A DNA stretch of 64,000 bases. Source: TMED88 sp964515335 (GTDB lineage Bacteria; Myxococcota_A; UBA9160; UBA4427). Numbering within the stretch: the stretch's first letter is position 1; every line of letters starts with the position of its first letter. This document shows positions 25,299 to 34,255 of this stretch, piece by piece. The notes under the pieces were generated by a model, which saw nothing but the letters and a program-made list of their open reading frames with translations, searched no databases and was not told the DNA's origin. Where the stretch lies: positions 21,432-85,431 of the forward strand of contig CAZETS010000010.1 of the NCBI GenBank assembly GCA_964515335.1, written 5' to 3'. The position numbers and the translations under genes are program-made.

Positions 25299-27992
25299 AT
25301 GTCTTTCTTTCAGACCCGGATCCGGCGGTGGCTGCTCTGGGCGGGCGTCCTCGGCTTCCTGCTCGGCGGGGCGGGTGTGCTCTGGTTCTACCAGCAGTTC
25401 TTCCGCGATCTGCCCGACCTTCGCCGCATCGAGGACTACCGCCCGGCGCTGACCAGCGTCGTCCTCGACCGACGCGGCCGGCTGATCGGCGAGTTCTACG
25501 AGGAGCAGCGCCGCCTGGTGCCGATCGGCGAGATCCCGCGGCACGTGCAGCTCGCCTTCGTGGCCGCCGAGGACAAGTCGTTCTTCGAGCACGAGGGCCT
25601 CGACTACTCGTCCATCCTGCGCGCCGCGCTCGCCAACCTGCGCGGCGGCGGCATCCGTCAGGGCGCCTCGACGATCACCCAGCAGATGGTGAAGAGCCTG
25701 CTGCTCACCCCCGAGCGCACCTTCCGCCGGAAGATCCGCGAGATGATCCTGGCGAGGCGCATCGAGGAGCACTTCACCAAGGACGAGATCCTCTACCTCT
25801 ACGTCAACCAGATCTATTTCGGCCACAGCGCCTGGGGGATCGGCCAGGCCGCGCGGGCGTACTTCGGCAAGGAGGTGCGCGACCTCAGCATCTCCGAGTC
25901 GGCGCTGCTCGCCGGGCTGCCGCAACGACCCTCCGACTACTCGCCCTACAAGAACCCCGACTCGGCCGAGCGACGCCGCCGCTACGTGCTCGAGCGGATG
26001 CTCGTGGACGGCTTCATCGACGAGCAGCAGTACGACGAGGCCCTCGCGAATCCACCCGAGATCGGCGGTCCCTCCGACGACGACAATCTCGCGCCAGCCG
26101 CGCACTTCGCCGAGCTGGTGCGCCGCTACCTGTTCGAGCGGCTGGGCAGCGAGCAGGTGCTGCTCGACGGGCTCGTGATCGAGACGACCCTGGATCTCGA
26201 CCTGCAGCGCTCGGCGGTCGACGCGGTCCGCGCCGGCCTCGAGGCCCACGACCACCGGCAGGGCTACCGCGGCCATCTGCGCCACGTCGAGACGGCCGAC
26301 CTCGACGCCGAGCTCGCGCAGCTCGGCGAGCAGAACGCCGACCAGCTCGTCTACGCCGAGTCCGCCGCGGCGGAGACGGACGGCTCCGCGCTGCCCGACG
26401 TGGCGGCCAAAGCCCCGCAGCCCGTCGACCGCGATACCGCGGCCTCGGGCGCGCCGGGTGGCGGCGACCAGACCTGGGCGGTCGACGAGGCCGGGACACC
26501 GCTGCCGGCGGCGCCCGCCCCGCCCGAGCTGCCCTTCGACGAGCCGCTGGTGGGGGTCGTACTCGAAGTCGACGCCGAGGCGGAGCTGGCCCGGGTGGGC
26601 TTCGGGCCGCCGGGCGTCGAGGGCGTCGTCCACCTCGAGGACGTCGCGTGGGCGCGCCAGCCCAACCCCAAGCGCAGGCCGCGCCCGGTCGATCGCATCA
26701 CGAAGATCTTCGCCGTGGGCGACGTGGCGCGCTTCGTGCGCATCCCGGAGCCCCCCGAAGCCGGCGAGGAGGCCGACGAGGAGGCCGACGCGCTCGACGA
26801 GACCGACCCGGACGCCCCGCCTCCGCCGAAGCCGGCGCGGGTCGCGCTCGCCCAGCAGCCGATCGTGCAGGGCGCACTGCTCTCGTTCGACAACGAGACG
26901 GGCGAGGTGCTCGCCCTCGTGGGCGGCTACGACTACGCGCATAGCGAATTCAACCGCGCCGTGCAGGCGAAGCGGCAGCCGGGATCGGCCTTCAAGCCGT
27001 TCATCTACGGCGCCGCCCTCGAGAAGGGCTACACGCCGGTCAGCGAGGTGGTGGATCGGCCCGTGGTCTACACCGATCCGGTGTCGGGCTTCGTGTGGGC
27101 GCCGAAGAACTACGGCCGGCGGTTCTACGGCCCCATGCCCATGCGCAACGCTCTCAAGAAGTCGATCAACAACGCCACCGTGCACCTCTTTCGCGATGTC
27201 GGCGTCAGCTTCGTGATCGACTATGCGCGTCGCTTCGGCATCCAGTCGCCACTGTCCTCGGATCTGTCACTGGCACTGGGCTCGAGCTCGGTGACGCTGC
27301 TCGAGCTGACCACCGCCTATGCGGTCTTTCCCAACAAGGGACGCCGCGTGGTGCCGCTGTTCATCGACCGCGTGACCACCCGTGACGGCCGGGTGCTGCT
27401 CGAGGACGTGCCGCTCGGACCCGCGCCGCCGCCCGTGCTGCGCCCGCTCGTCGCCGAGCGCGGCGCCGAAGTGCCCGCCTACCCGGACGCCGAGATCATG
27501 CCCACCGATCAGGTCATCTCCGAGGCCGCCGCGTACCTGATGTCCGATCTGCTGAAGGCCGTCGTCCAGGAGGGCACCGGGCGCAGGCTGCGCCGGCTGG
27601 GCCGACCGCTTGCCGGCAAGACCGGCACCACCAACGAGCAGGGCGACGCCTGGTTCATGGGCTTCTCGCCCGACATCACCACCGGCGTCTGGGTGGGTCA
27701 CGACGACAACAGCGTGCTCGGCTTCGGTGAGACCGGCGCCGGCGCGGCCCTGCCGATCTGGAGCGACTTCATGCGCGCGGCCCTCGCCGAGCGCCCGATC
27801 CGCGACTTCGACGTGCCCCGCGAGCAGATCGTATTCGCGCGAATCGACCGCGAGACGGGCCTGCTCGCCGACGCTGCCAGCCGCGACGCCTACTTCCAGG
27901 CCTTCATCGAGGGCACCGAGCCCGAGCGCACCGTCGGCCAGCGCGAGTCGGTCACCGACGCCCGGCGGGCGCTGCGCGACGACATCTTCTGA
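25299..27992 (+). CDS. Bifunctional penicillin-binding protein 1A with large central insert
   Basis: About 897 residues from ATG 25299 (an upstream in-frame ATG at 25275 also exists). A single membrane anchor (about residues 10-35) is followed by a GT51 transglycosylase, with catalytic Glu91 in EDKSFFEHEG and the motif RQGASTITQQMVKS. A transpeptidase domain has Ser563 (SAFK, Lys566), Ser622 (SINN) and Lys774 (KTGT). Between them (about 335-530) lies a proline/acid-rich insert with an OB-like portion. It polymerises and cross-links peptidoglycan. The insert is longer than in standard PBP1A. Likely to be called mrcA. Confidence 0.92.
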   Translation: MSFFQTRIRRWLLWAGVLGFLLGGAGVLWFYQQFFRDLPDLRRIEDYRPALTSVVLDRRGRLIGEFYEEQRRLVPIGEIPRHVQLAFVAAEDKSFFEHEGLDYSSILRAALANLRGGGIRQGASTITQQMVKSLLLTPERTFRRKIREMILARRIEEHFTKDEILYLYVNQIYFGHSAWGIGQAARAYFGKEVRDLSISESALLAGLPQRPSDYSPYKNPDSAERRRRYVLERMLVDGFIDEQQYDEALANPPEIGGPSDDDNLAPAAHFAELVRRYLFERLGSEQVLLDGLVIETTLDLDLQRSAVDAVRAGLEAHDHRQGYRGHLRHVETADLDAELAQLGEQNADQLVYAESAAAETDGSALPDVAAKAPQPVDRDTAASGAPGGGDQTWAVDEAGTPLPAAPAPPELPFDEPLVGVVLEVDAEAELARVGFGPPGVEGVVHLEDVAWARQPNPKRRPRPVDRITKIFAVGDVARFVRIPEPPEAGEEADEEADALDETDPDAPPPPKPARVALAQQPIVQGALLSFDNETGEVLALVGGYDYAHSEFNRAVQAKRQPGSAFKPFIYGAALEKGYTPVSEVVDRPVVYTDPVSGFVWAPKNYGRRFYGPMPMRNALKKSINNATVHLFRDVGVSFVIDYARRFGIQSPLSSDLSLALGSSSVTLLELTTAYAVFPNKGRRVVPLFIDRVTTRDGRVLLEDVPLGPAPPPVLRPLVAERGAEVPAYPDAEIMPTDQVISEAAAYLMSDLLKAVVQEGTGRRLRRLGRPLAGKTGTTNEQGDAWFMGFSPDITTGVWVGHDDNSVLGFGETGAGAALPIWSDFMRAALAERPIRDFDVPREQIVFARIDRETGLLADAASRDAYFQAFIEGTEPERTVGQRESVTDARRALRDDIF

Positions 27993-28045
27993 TCGCGCCA
28001 CCCGGTCGAGGGGCCGGCGCGCCAGGCGCCACCGCCCCGGCGCCC

Positions 28046-28081
28046 GGGCCAGGGCCAGGGCCAGGGCCAGGGCCAGGGCCA
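28046..28081 (+). repeat. GGGCCA hexanucleotide tandem repeat (6 copies)
   Basis: Six exact copies of GGGCCA lie in the 134-bp space between the PBP1A stop and the kinase start, followed by a diverged copy. Such a 6-bp array can vary by slippage. It lies 46 bases ahead of the kinase start, so it may sit in its leader, but a regulatory role is inference. Confidence 0.85.
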
Positions 28082-28126
28082 GGACCGAGTTGACAGGGGC
28101 GAGCCGCGCGGGGTAGCAACGGGGGC

Positions 28127-29413
28127 ATGTCTGGGGGTGAGCGAGGAGGAGCCGGCGGGACGCGCCGGCCGGCGGCGCGGCGCTCGGTGTCCGCGTTGAT
28201 CGACGCGGTCTTCTCCGCTGCCCCCGAGACGACGCCCGAGACCGACGCCGACACAGACGCCGACCTGCAGAGCGTGCTGGCCTCGGCGGTGGGCGACCTG
28301 GCCCGGCGCACCGCGGCGCCGCGGGTCTGCGCGTGGCTGACTCGCGACGGCGAGCCCCCGCTGATCGCCGCGGCACGCTGGACGACGCCGGGCGAGCCCA
28401 GCGTGCCCGCACCCGGCGTCCTGACGGCGCTTCGCGGGCGCCGGCAGCCCTGCGACCTCGGCGCCCCGGGGGTCGACCCGGCAATCGGTCGCTTCGCCCA
28501 CGGCGCCGAGCTCTCTGCCGCGATCGCCGTGGCCCCCTCCGAGACCGACGTCGCCGAGGCGGCGCCCGTGGTGCTGGCCCTCGGCGGGCCCGACGACCCG
28601 CCGGGCCGCGTACGCCCGCGCACGCTGGCCATGCTCGAGGACGTGGCGAGCAGGCTGCGCGGCCCCCTCGCCACCCAGCTGTCGATGTCGCGAATGGCCC
28701 GGCTCGACGAGGCCGTGCAGAGCCTCGACCGCCGCGCCGCACTCGGTGAGCTGGTCGCCGAGATCGTCCACGAGGTCCGCAATCCACTCGTCTCGGTGAA
28801 GACGTTCCTGCAGCTGCTGCCGAGCCGCCTCGACGACCGCGAGTTTCTCGAGGACTTCCGGCAGGTCGTGATCGACGAGGTGGCCCGGCTCGAACGGCTG
28901 CTCGACTCGGTGCTCCAGCACTCGCGACCGAACGACGGCGACGAGGCAAACGGCACGGCGTGCGTCGGCGAGGCCTTCGAGCGCGTCGCCAGGCTGCTCG
29001 ACCACCGCGCCAGCGAACGCCGCGTGCGGCTCGAGCGGCCCGTGGAGGCGAACGCCCCGCAGGTCGCGATGTCCCGCGACGCGCTCCGGCAGGTCGTGCT
29101 CAACCTGACACTGAACGCGCTGGACGCCGCACCGGCCGGAGGCACGGTGCGGCTCGACGCCCGCTCACGCTCGGGCAGCGACGGGCGCTGGGTGGAGATC
29201 CGCGTCGAGGACGACGGCCCGGGCATCGCGCCCGCCGACCGGCGACGCATCTTCGAAACCTTCTACTCGACCCGCGCCGACCGGCCAGGCGGGCTGGGCC
29301 TCGCCATCTCGCGCCGCCTGGTCGAGACCGCCGGCGGCAGCATCCGCGCGGGCGAGGCCGAGGGCGGCGGCGCAGCGATCTCGGTCCGGCTGCCGGCGGG
29401 ACCACGCCGCTAG
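28127..29413 (+). CDS. Soluble sensor histidine kinase (NtrB-like)
   Basis: A 428-residue kinase with no transmembrane segment. Residues 60-190 form a GAF-like or unclassified sensor part. The dimerisation box has the phospho-acceptor His215 in IVHEVRNPLVSVK, and the ATP lid is built from the N-box (LRQVVLNLTLNALDA), DDGPGIA and GLGLAISRRLVE with a G2 box. Cytoplasmic kinases with this HEVRNPL box pair with NtrC-type regulators. The nearest one (22673) is 4 kb away, so pairing is inference. Confidence 0.85.
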   Translation: MSGGERGGAGGTRRPAARRSVSALIDAVFSAAPETTPETDADTDADLQSVLASAVGDLARRTAAPRVCAWLTRDGEPPLIAAARWTTPGEPSVPAPGVLTALRGRRQPCDLGAPGVDPAIGRFAHGAELSAAIAVAPSETDVAEAAPVVLALGGPDDPPGRVRPRTLAMLEDVASRLRGPLATQLSMSRMARLDEAVQSLDRRAALGELVAEIVHEVRNPLVSVKTFLQLLPSRLDDREFLEDFRQVVIDEVARLERLLDSVLQHSRPNDGDEANGTACVGEAFERVARLLDHRASERRVRLERPVEANAPQVAMSRDALRQVVLNLTLNALDAAPAGGTVRLDARSRSGSDGRWVEIRVEDDGPGIAPADRRRIFETFYSTRADRPGGLGLAISRRLVETAGGSIRAGEAEGGGAAISVRLPAGPRR

Positions 29414-29464
29414 CCCCACTCCTGCCGCGCAGTGGACGCGGCAAGCCGCGAGCGGAGGAACAGC

Positions 29465-30769
29465 ATGACCCCGACTCGACCCTCGGCCCGCAGGCCCGCA
29501 CGGATCCTGCCGCTACTGGCGCTGGCCCCGTTGCTCGGCGTCGCCTGCGCGTCGCCGCCGCCGAGCGAGACCGCGCCCGACCCCGAGCCGCCCCCCGACG
29601 CGCTGTCCGCGGCGTTCGACGCGCTGGTGGGCCAGCTCCGTGCCGTCGAGCAGGACATCCGCCGCTCGCCCTCCTTCGGCGACGAGCACGAGCAGGTCGG
29701 CGGCTACCGCCACGTGCTGCGCGCCTTCTCGAAGAGCATCGAAGCCGAGGTCCTCCAGGACGCCGACTACCCGTACTTCCGCATCCTCGACTTCTGGCTT
29801 CGCGAGGGAGGCGACAACCCCGACCAGCGCTACGCGTTCTCGCCGATCCGCGGGGGCGAGACCTACAGGGTGTGGGGCCACCTCGGCTCGGCGACGCGCG
29901 TCGAGCTGCAGATCTACTCGGGGCGACCCTGGGACGGCAGCGGCCGGTCGGTCGGCTACCTGGCCTTCGAGGACATCGCGATCGAGCCGGACGGATCCTT
30001 CGAGGTCCAGGTCTCGGCGGAGCCGGGCGAGGGCAACTGGCTCGCGAACCCGCCCGACTCGACCACCCTCTTCGCCCGCCACGTCTACGGCGAATGGAGC
30101 GACGCGCCCACCGGCGACATCCACATCGACCGGGTCGGCTACGAGGGGCGCCGCCGGCCGCCCGAGTCGGCCGCCGAGCTGGCCGCCCGCATGCGCGACG
30201 CCGCGGTGATGTTCGGAACCACTGCCCGCACCTGGCCGAAGTTCGTGGCACGCCGCTACGTGGGCGCCGGGGAGAAGAACACAGTGCGGCCGCCCATCGA
30301 CACGTACGCGCTCGGCGGCGCGAAGGGACGCTGGATGAGCGGCGGCTACTTCGAGCTGGCGCCGGACCAGGCGCTGCTGATCCGCATGCCGGCGACGCGG
30401 GCCCCCTACCAGGCCGTGCAGCTCGCGGACATGTGGCTGGCGTCGCTCGAGCACGGCAATCAGGTCTCGAGCCTGACCGCCCGCCAGTCGGTGCTGGCCC
30501 CCGACGGCGCCTACTACTACGTGATCGCCGGGGAAGATCCCGGCTACGCGAACTGGCTCGACCCGGGTGCGCTGTCGCGGGGGACGATATTGATCCGCTG
30601 GGACGGTGTGCGGGGCGCGCTCAGCGAGGACGAGTATCCGTCGGCCGAACTCGTCGACCAGGCGTTGCTCGCGGACCGGATCCCGGGCTTCGAGACGGTC
30701 AGCGTCGAGGACCGCAATCGCGTGCGCGGCGAGCGCAGGCGGCACCTGCAGCTGCGCTCGCACCGCTAG
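29465..30769 (+). CDS. DUF1214-type lipoprotein
   Basis: About 434 residues from ATG 29465, which follows GGAGGAA by four bases. The signal ends in LLGVAC (lipobox). A DUF1214-like region lies in the middle and C-terminal part (TYRVWGHLGSATRVELQIYSG; GGYFELAPDQALLIRMP; DGAYYYVIAGEDPGYANWLDPG), which is common in proteins of unknown function with an alpha/beta topology. Probably an envelope protein. It follows the histidine kinase by 51 bases. Confidence 0.7.
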   Translation: MTPTRPSARRPARILPLLALAPLLGVACASPPPSETAPDPEPPPDALSAAFDALVGQLRAVEQDIRRSPSFGDEHEQVGGYRHVLRAFSKSIEAEVLQDADYPYFRILDFWLREGGDNPDQRYAFSPIRGGETYRVWGHLGSATRVELQIYSGRPWDGSGRSVGYLAFEDIAIEPDGSFEVQVSAEPGEGNWLANPPDSTTLFARHVYGEWSDAPTGDIHIDRVGYEGRRRPPESAAELAARMRDAAVMFGTTARTWPKFVARRYVGAGEKNTVRPPIDTYALGGAKGRWMSGGYFELAPDQALLIRMPATRAPYQAVQLADMWLASLEHGNQVSSLTARQSVLAPDGAYYYVIAGEDPGYANWLDPGALSRGTILIRWDGVRGALSEDEYPSAELVDQALLADRIPGFETVSVEDRNRVRGERRRHLQLRSHR

Positions 30770-30786
30770 CCCCGGGCCCGCCCCGC

Positions 30787-31431
30787 TCAGTCGAGCCCGC
30801 CGAGCCAGTCGGCGACGATCCGCGTCAGCTCGCCGAGCCCCGTCATGAAGAAGTGGTCGCAGCGGGGGATCGCCTCGACGCGGGTGGTGTCGTCGTCGAG
30901 CGCGAACTCGGCGAGCAGTCGCGCGTCCACCCACTCGTCGTCCTGGCCGGCCACGATCAGCGTCCGGCCCGCGAACTCGCCGAGCAGGTCCGTGTCGAGC
31001 ATGCGGGTCGGCGGCGCGACGAGCACGAGATGCGCAGGGGGCCCTTCGCCCTGGGTGGCGCGTAGCGCCGCCAGCGCGCCGAACGAGTACCCGCAGCCCA
31101 GCAGCGGGCCCGGCACGGTGTCGCCCATGAAGCGGACGGCGCTCGCGTAGTCGACGTCCGCGTCACCCAGGTCGCCGCTCGTCGAGCCGCCGCTCGCGCC
31201 CACCCCCCGCCAGTCGAAGCGCAGGCTCGCCCGACCCGCGCGCTCGCACGCCCAGGCGACCTCGCTGACCACCGGCGACTCCATGCTGCCGCCCATCAGC
31301 GGGTGCGGGGCGGCGATCACCGCGCCGCCGACGCCGCCTTCCACCGGCACGTACAGGCCGTCGAGCGCCAGCCCCTCGCCCACCGAGTCGGGCAGGGCGA
31401 TCGTGGCCGGTCGCTCGAACGCGCGCGCCAA
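30787..31431 (-). CDS. Alpha/beta-hydrolase
   Basis: About 214 residues from TTG 31431, chosen because GGGAGGAG precedes it by about five bases. The nucleophile elbow is GYSFGAL, with Ser as nucleophile; PHPLMGGSM lies at the oxyanion loop and CDHFF carries the catalytic His, with VAGQDDEWVD supplying the Asp. Small serine hydrolases of this type (esterase/CocE-related) are cytoplasmic. Convergent with the DUF1214 gene. Confidence 0.78.
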   Translation of the reverse strand: MARAFERPATIALPDSVGEGLALDGLYVPVEGGVGGAVIAAPHPLMGGSMESPVVSEVAWACERAGRASLRFDWRGVGASGGSTSGDLGDADVDYASAVRFMGDTVPGPLLGCGYSFGALAALRATQGEGPPAHLVLVAPPTRMLDTDLLGEFAGRTLIVAGQDDEWVDARLLAEFALDDDTTRVEAIPRCDHFFMTGLGELTRIVADWLGGLD

Positions 31432-31571
31432 GCTGCTCCTCCCGCGCCGGCCACCCGGCGCCAACGCCCGCAGACTACCTGCCCGCCTCGCGCCCCGCGA
31501 TCCGACTCCGAGGCGCGCCCGGCCCGGCTCTTCGATGGACATCGCCCCCGATTCCCATAGCCTCCCGGCCC

Positions 31572-32093
31572 GTGGCTGACCGGCGCGTACAGCGGGGCGC
31601 GATGATCGAGATGGTGACCGAGGAGGTCACCCTGCCCGGCGGTCGCACCGCCACGCTCGACATGATCCGCCACCCCGGCGCCTCGGCGGTGGTGCCCTTC
31701 CTCTCCGACGACGAGGTGCTGCTGATCCGCCAGTACCGCTACGCGGCCGGCGGCGAGATCTACGAAGTGCCCGCCGGCAAGCTCGACCCCGGCGAGTCCC
31801 CGGAGGCCTGCGCGCGCCGCGAGCTCGAGGAGGAGACCGGTTGGCGGGCCGGGGCGTGCGAGCACCTGGCCACGATCCTCACCACCCCGGGCTTCACCGA
31901 CGAGCGCATCCACCTGTTCGCGGCCCGTGACCTCACGCCCGCCGAGCAGCGGCTCGACCACGACGAGATCATCGAGCTCGTCCCGACGCGGCTCGACGAG
32001 GCGCTGGCCATGGTGTGGCGGGGCGAGCTCTCCGACTCGAAGAGCGCGCTGGCCCTGATCCACGCCGCCCGCAGGATCGGGCGGCTCGCATAG
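31572..32093 (+). CDS. Nudix hydrolase (ADP-ribose pyrophosphatase-like)
   Basis: A 173-residue Nudix hydrolase. The Nudix box is GKLDPGESPEACARRELEEETGW, with the metal-binding REXXEE. The upstream RQYRY and downstream FTDERIHLF segments match NudF/ADPRase-type enzymes that split ADP-ribose and similar compounds. Start GTG 31572 in a divergent 140-bp region. Confidence 0.87.
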   Translation: MADRRVQRGAMIEMVTEEVTLPGGRTATLDMIRHPGASAVVPFLSDDEVLLIRQYRYAAGGEIYEVPAGKLDPGESPEACARRELEEETGWRAGACEHLATILTTPGFTDERIHLFAARDLTPAEQRLDHDEIIELVPTRLDEALAMVWRGELSDSKSALALIHAARRIGRLA

Positions 32094-32176
32094 CGCCGGA
32101 ACCTTCGCGGCCAGCAGGCGCCGGGCGGGAGCCAGTGCCGGCCCCGTGGGAATTCGGCTTTCGGTCGCTGATCGGA

Positions 32177-32205
32177 TTGACTGAACTACCTACGGTCTCT
32201 AAGCT
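32177..32205 (+). promoter_or_regulatory. Candidate sigma-70 promoter for the rhomboid gene
   Basis: TTGACT at 32177-32182 and TAAGCT at 32200-32205, 17 bases apart. The -35 matches the consensus well and the -10 only partly. It would give a leader of about 200 bases before GTG 32418. Confidence 0.35.
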
Positions 32206-32299
32206 TTTTGCGCTCAACGGGATACCGCGCCCTTCCCGCCAGCCGATAGGACAGTCGAGCCGCGTATCTCCTCGATGGGTGAGGACAGTTGATTCGCGG

Positions 32300-32313
32300 C
32301 TCGTGAACACGAG
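32300..32313. promoter_or_regulatory. 14-base inverted repeat, operator-like
   Basis: CTCGTG AA CACGAG is a perfect inverted repeat with a two-base centre, downstream of the candidate promoter. The short arms suit a regulator dimer site; no regulator is identified. Confidence 0.3.
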
Positions 32314-32417
32314 TCACGGCTGAGTGGGCGGTCGGACACCGATCGCCGCTTCGTCGAGATTCGTCGAGAGTCGAGCACAGCAACCGACGAGTCGGACGAG
32401 CAAGGAGTCGAGCGCGG

Positions 32418-33197
32418 GTGTACGGGCGTGGATCGCAAACGGGCTTCGGCCCGCCCAGCACTCCCCAGATCATCAAGACCCTGATGATCGCCAACGGGGT
32501 GGTGTTCCTGTTTCAGCTCGTGTCGCCGGCGGTCAGCCGATTCGGCACGGTCTCACCCGCCGACGTGTGGCTGGGCTTCGAGTTCTGGCGCCCCTTCACC
32601 TACATGTGGCTGCACTCGCCCGGCTCGATCTTCCACATCCTGTTCAACATGTTCGCGCTGTGGATGTTCGGCTCGCCGCTGGCGCTCTACTGGGGCGAGC
32701 AGCGCTTCCTCCGCTACTACCTGGTCTGCGGGGTCGGCGCGGGAGTCCTGATCGCGACAGTGCCCTGGATCGCGGTGCTCTCGGGTCTGATGGGCACCGA
32801 CAGCCAAGAGCTGTGGATGCCGACTCTCGGCGCCTCGGGGGCCGTGATGGGCGTCGTGCTCGCCTACACGTTCACCTGGCCCGACCGCACCATCATGCTG
32901 ATCTTTCCGCCGATGCCGGTGAAGGCGATCTGGCTGATCCCGCTGATCCTGCTGATCGAGTTCACCAGCGGCCCCTCGAACGTCAGCCACGTCGGCCACC
33001 TCGGCGGCCTGTTCGTCGGCTGGATCTACCTGATTCGCGAGGGCCGGACGCCCGGCGCGCCCACCCTCGAGACCCTGAAGCACCGCTGGCACCGCTACCG
33101 GATGCGCCAGAAGATCCGCGCCCTCCACGAGGAAGATCGCCGCGAACGCCAGCGCCGCTGGCAGGACGACGACGACGATCGTCCGCGATACCACTGA
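32418..33197 (+). CDS. Rhomboid-family intramembrane serine protease
   Basis: A 259-residue membrane protease. Six hydrophobic spans are visible. The catalytic Ser140 lies in TLGASGAVMG and the probable His194 in SHVGHLGGLFVG; the IFHILFNMFALWMFG segment holds the conserved HxxxN. A basic, cytoplasmic C-terminal tail of about 45 residues follows. Start GTG 32418. Rhomboids cut other membrane proteins within the bilayer; the substrate is unknown. Confidence 0.9.
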   Translation: MYGRGSQTGFGPPSTPQIIKTLMIANGVVFLFQLVSPAVSRFGTVSPADVWLGFEFWRPFTYMWLHSPGSIFHILFNMFALWMFGSPLALYWGEQRFLRYYLVCGVGAGVLIATVPWIAVLSGLMGTDSQELWMPTLGASGAVMGVVLAYTFTWPDRTIMLIFPPMPVKAIWLIPLILLIEFTSGPSNVSHVGHLGGLFVGWIYLIREGRTPGAPTLETLKHRWHRYRMRQKIRALHEEDRRERQRRWQDDDDDRPRYH

Positions 33198-33210
33198 GAC
33201 CGTCACTCCG

Positions 33211-34251
33211 ATGCAGAAAGAGCAGAGCAGGTCGAGCGGCGAGCCGAAGGGCCCGAACGGCGGAGCGCGCAGAGACGCGGACGAGCGCGACGACGGCGCC
33301 CAGGGCCTCGAAGGCGTCGCCGATCACCTGCGGGCGGTCCACCGACGCGTCCAGGCGGGCCGCATGAAGCCCCTGGCGCCGAACGAGTCGGTGGGATGCC
33401 AGGAGTCCGGCGGACTCAGCCACTTGCTGCGCAGCCTGCTGGCCGGCATCCCCTGGAGCGAGCGCGCCACCGCCGACTTCGAGCTGCACTTCGACGCCCC
33501 CCTGGCCGGGCGCATTGAGCTCGTCAACTCGAACGGCAAGACGCGGGTGGTCGGCGAGGACCGCGACGACGTCGTGCTGCGCGGCCGCAAGAGCGCGCGG
33601 GCCGAGAGCGAGCAGGCCGCCCAGGCCCTGCTCGACGCCATTCGGGTGCGCTCCGAAGAGATCGGCGGCGTGCTCGGCCTCGAGGTCGAGATCCCGCGCA
33701 AGTGGAACCGCCACGGCAGCATCGACCTCGAGCTGCGCGTGCCGCGCGACACCGAGGTCGACGTGACGTCGTCGAACGGCAAGGTCTGCCTGGCGGGGCT
33801 GCGCCATGGCGTGCGGGCCCACTCGAGAAACGGATCGATCCGGCTCGAGGACATCGTCGGCGACATCGAGCTGATCACCGCCAACGCCAAGGTGTGCTGC
33901 GCGAGCACGTGCGGCCATCTGGTGGCGCGCTCGAGCAACGGCAAGATCGAGCTCGGCGATCACAGCGGCTCGATCGAAGCCTCCACGTCCAACGGACTCA
34001 TCCGCGCAAGCCTCGAGGCACTCGCCAACGACGGCGTCAAGCTGGCCACCAGCAACGGACGCATCGTGCTCGAGCTACCCGACGAGCCCGACGCCGACGT
34101 CGACATCCGCGTCGACAACGGCGTGATCCGCAGCGACCTCGCGCTCGGCGAGGAGGTCCGCGAGGGCGCGGGGCGGCTGCGGGGCCGGCTCGGTCGGGGC
34201 GGCAGCCCCATCAAGCTGCGCACGTCGAACGGAACGATCCGCCTGCGCTGA
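33211..34251 (+). CDS. DUF4097-type beta-solenoid protein
   Basis: A 346-residue protein. From residue 90 it shows repeats of the DUF4097 style with recurring SNGK/SNGR turns: LVNSNGKTRVV, VTSSNGKVCLA, ARSSNGKIELG, STSNGLIRA, ATSNGRIVL, RTSNGTIRLR. These are predicted rungs of a beta-solenoid. The N-terminal 80 residues are hydrophilic and lack a signal peptide or anchor, which is odd for a family often fused to membrane spans. ATG 33211, fourteen bases after the rhomboid stop. Confidence 0.78.
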   Translation: MQKEQSRSSGEPKGPNGGARRDADERDDGAQGLEGVADHLRAVHRRVQAGRMKPLAPNESVGCQESGGLSHLLRSLLAGIPWSERATADFELHFDAPLAGRIELVNSNGKTRVVGEDRDDVVLRGRKSARAESEQAAQALLDAIRVRSEEIGGVLGLEVEIPRKWNRHGSIDLELRVPRDTEVDVTSSNGKVCLAGLRHGVRAHSRNGSIRLEDIVGDIELITANAKVCCASTCGHLVARSSNGKIELGDHSGSIEASTSNGLIRASLEALANDGVKLATSNGRIVLELPDEPDADVDIRVDNGVIRSDLALGEEVREGAGRLRGRLGRGGSPIKLRTSNGTIRLR

Positions 34252-34255
34252 GGGC

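Larger units (their letters stand above)
32094..32417. other. Intergenic leader of the rhomboid gene, lower GC
   Basis: A 324-bp space lower in GC than its surroundings and without a gene that can be supported. It holds a candidate sigma-70 promoter and a 14-base inverted repeat, listed separately. Otherwise nothing is recognised. Confidence 0.5.

Noticed and set aside
25188..27185. Long minus-strand open frame opposite PBP1A
   Set aside because: No domain, composition typical of an antisense frame in GC-rich DNA.
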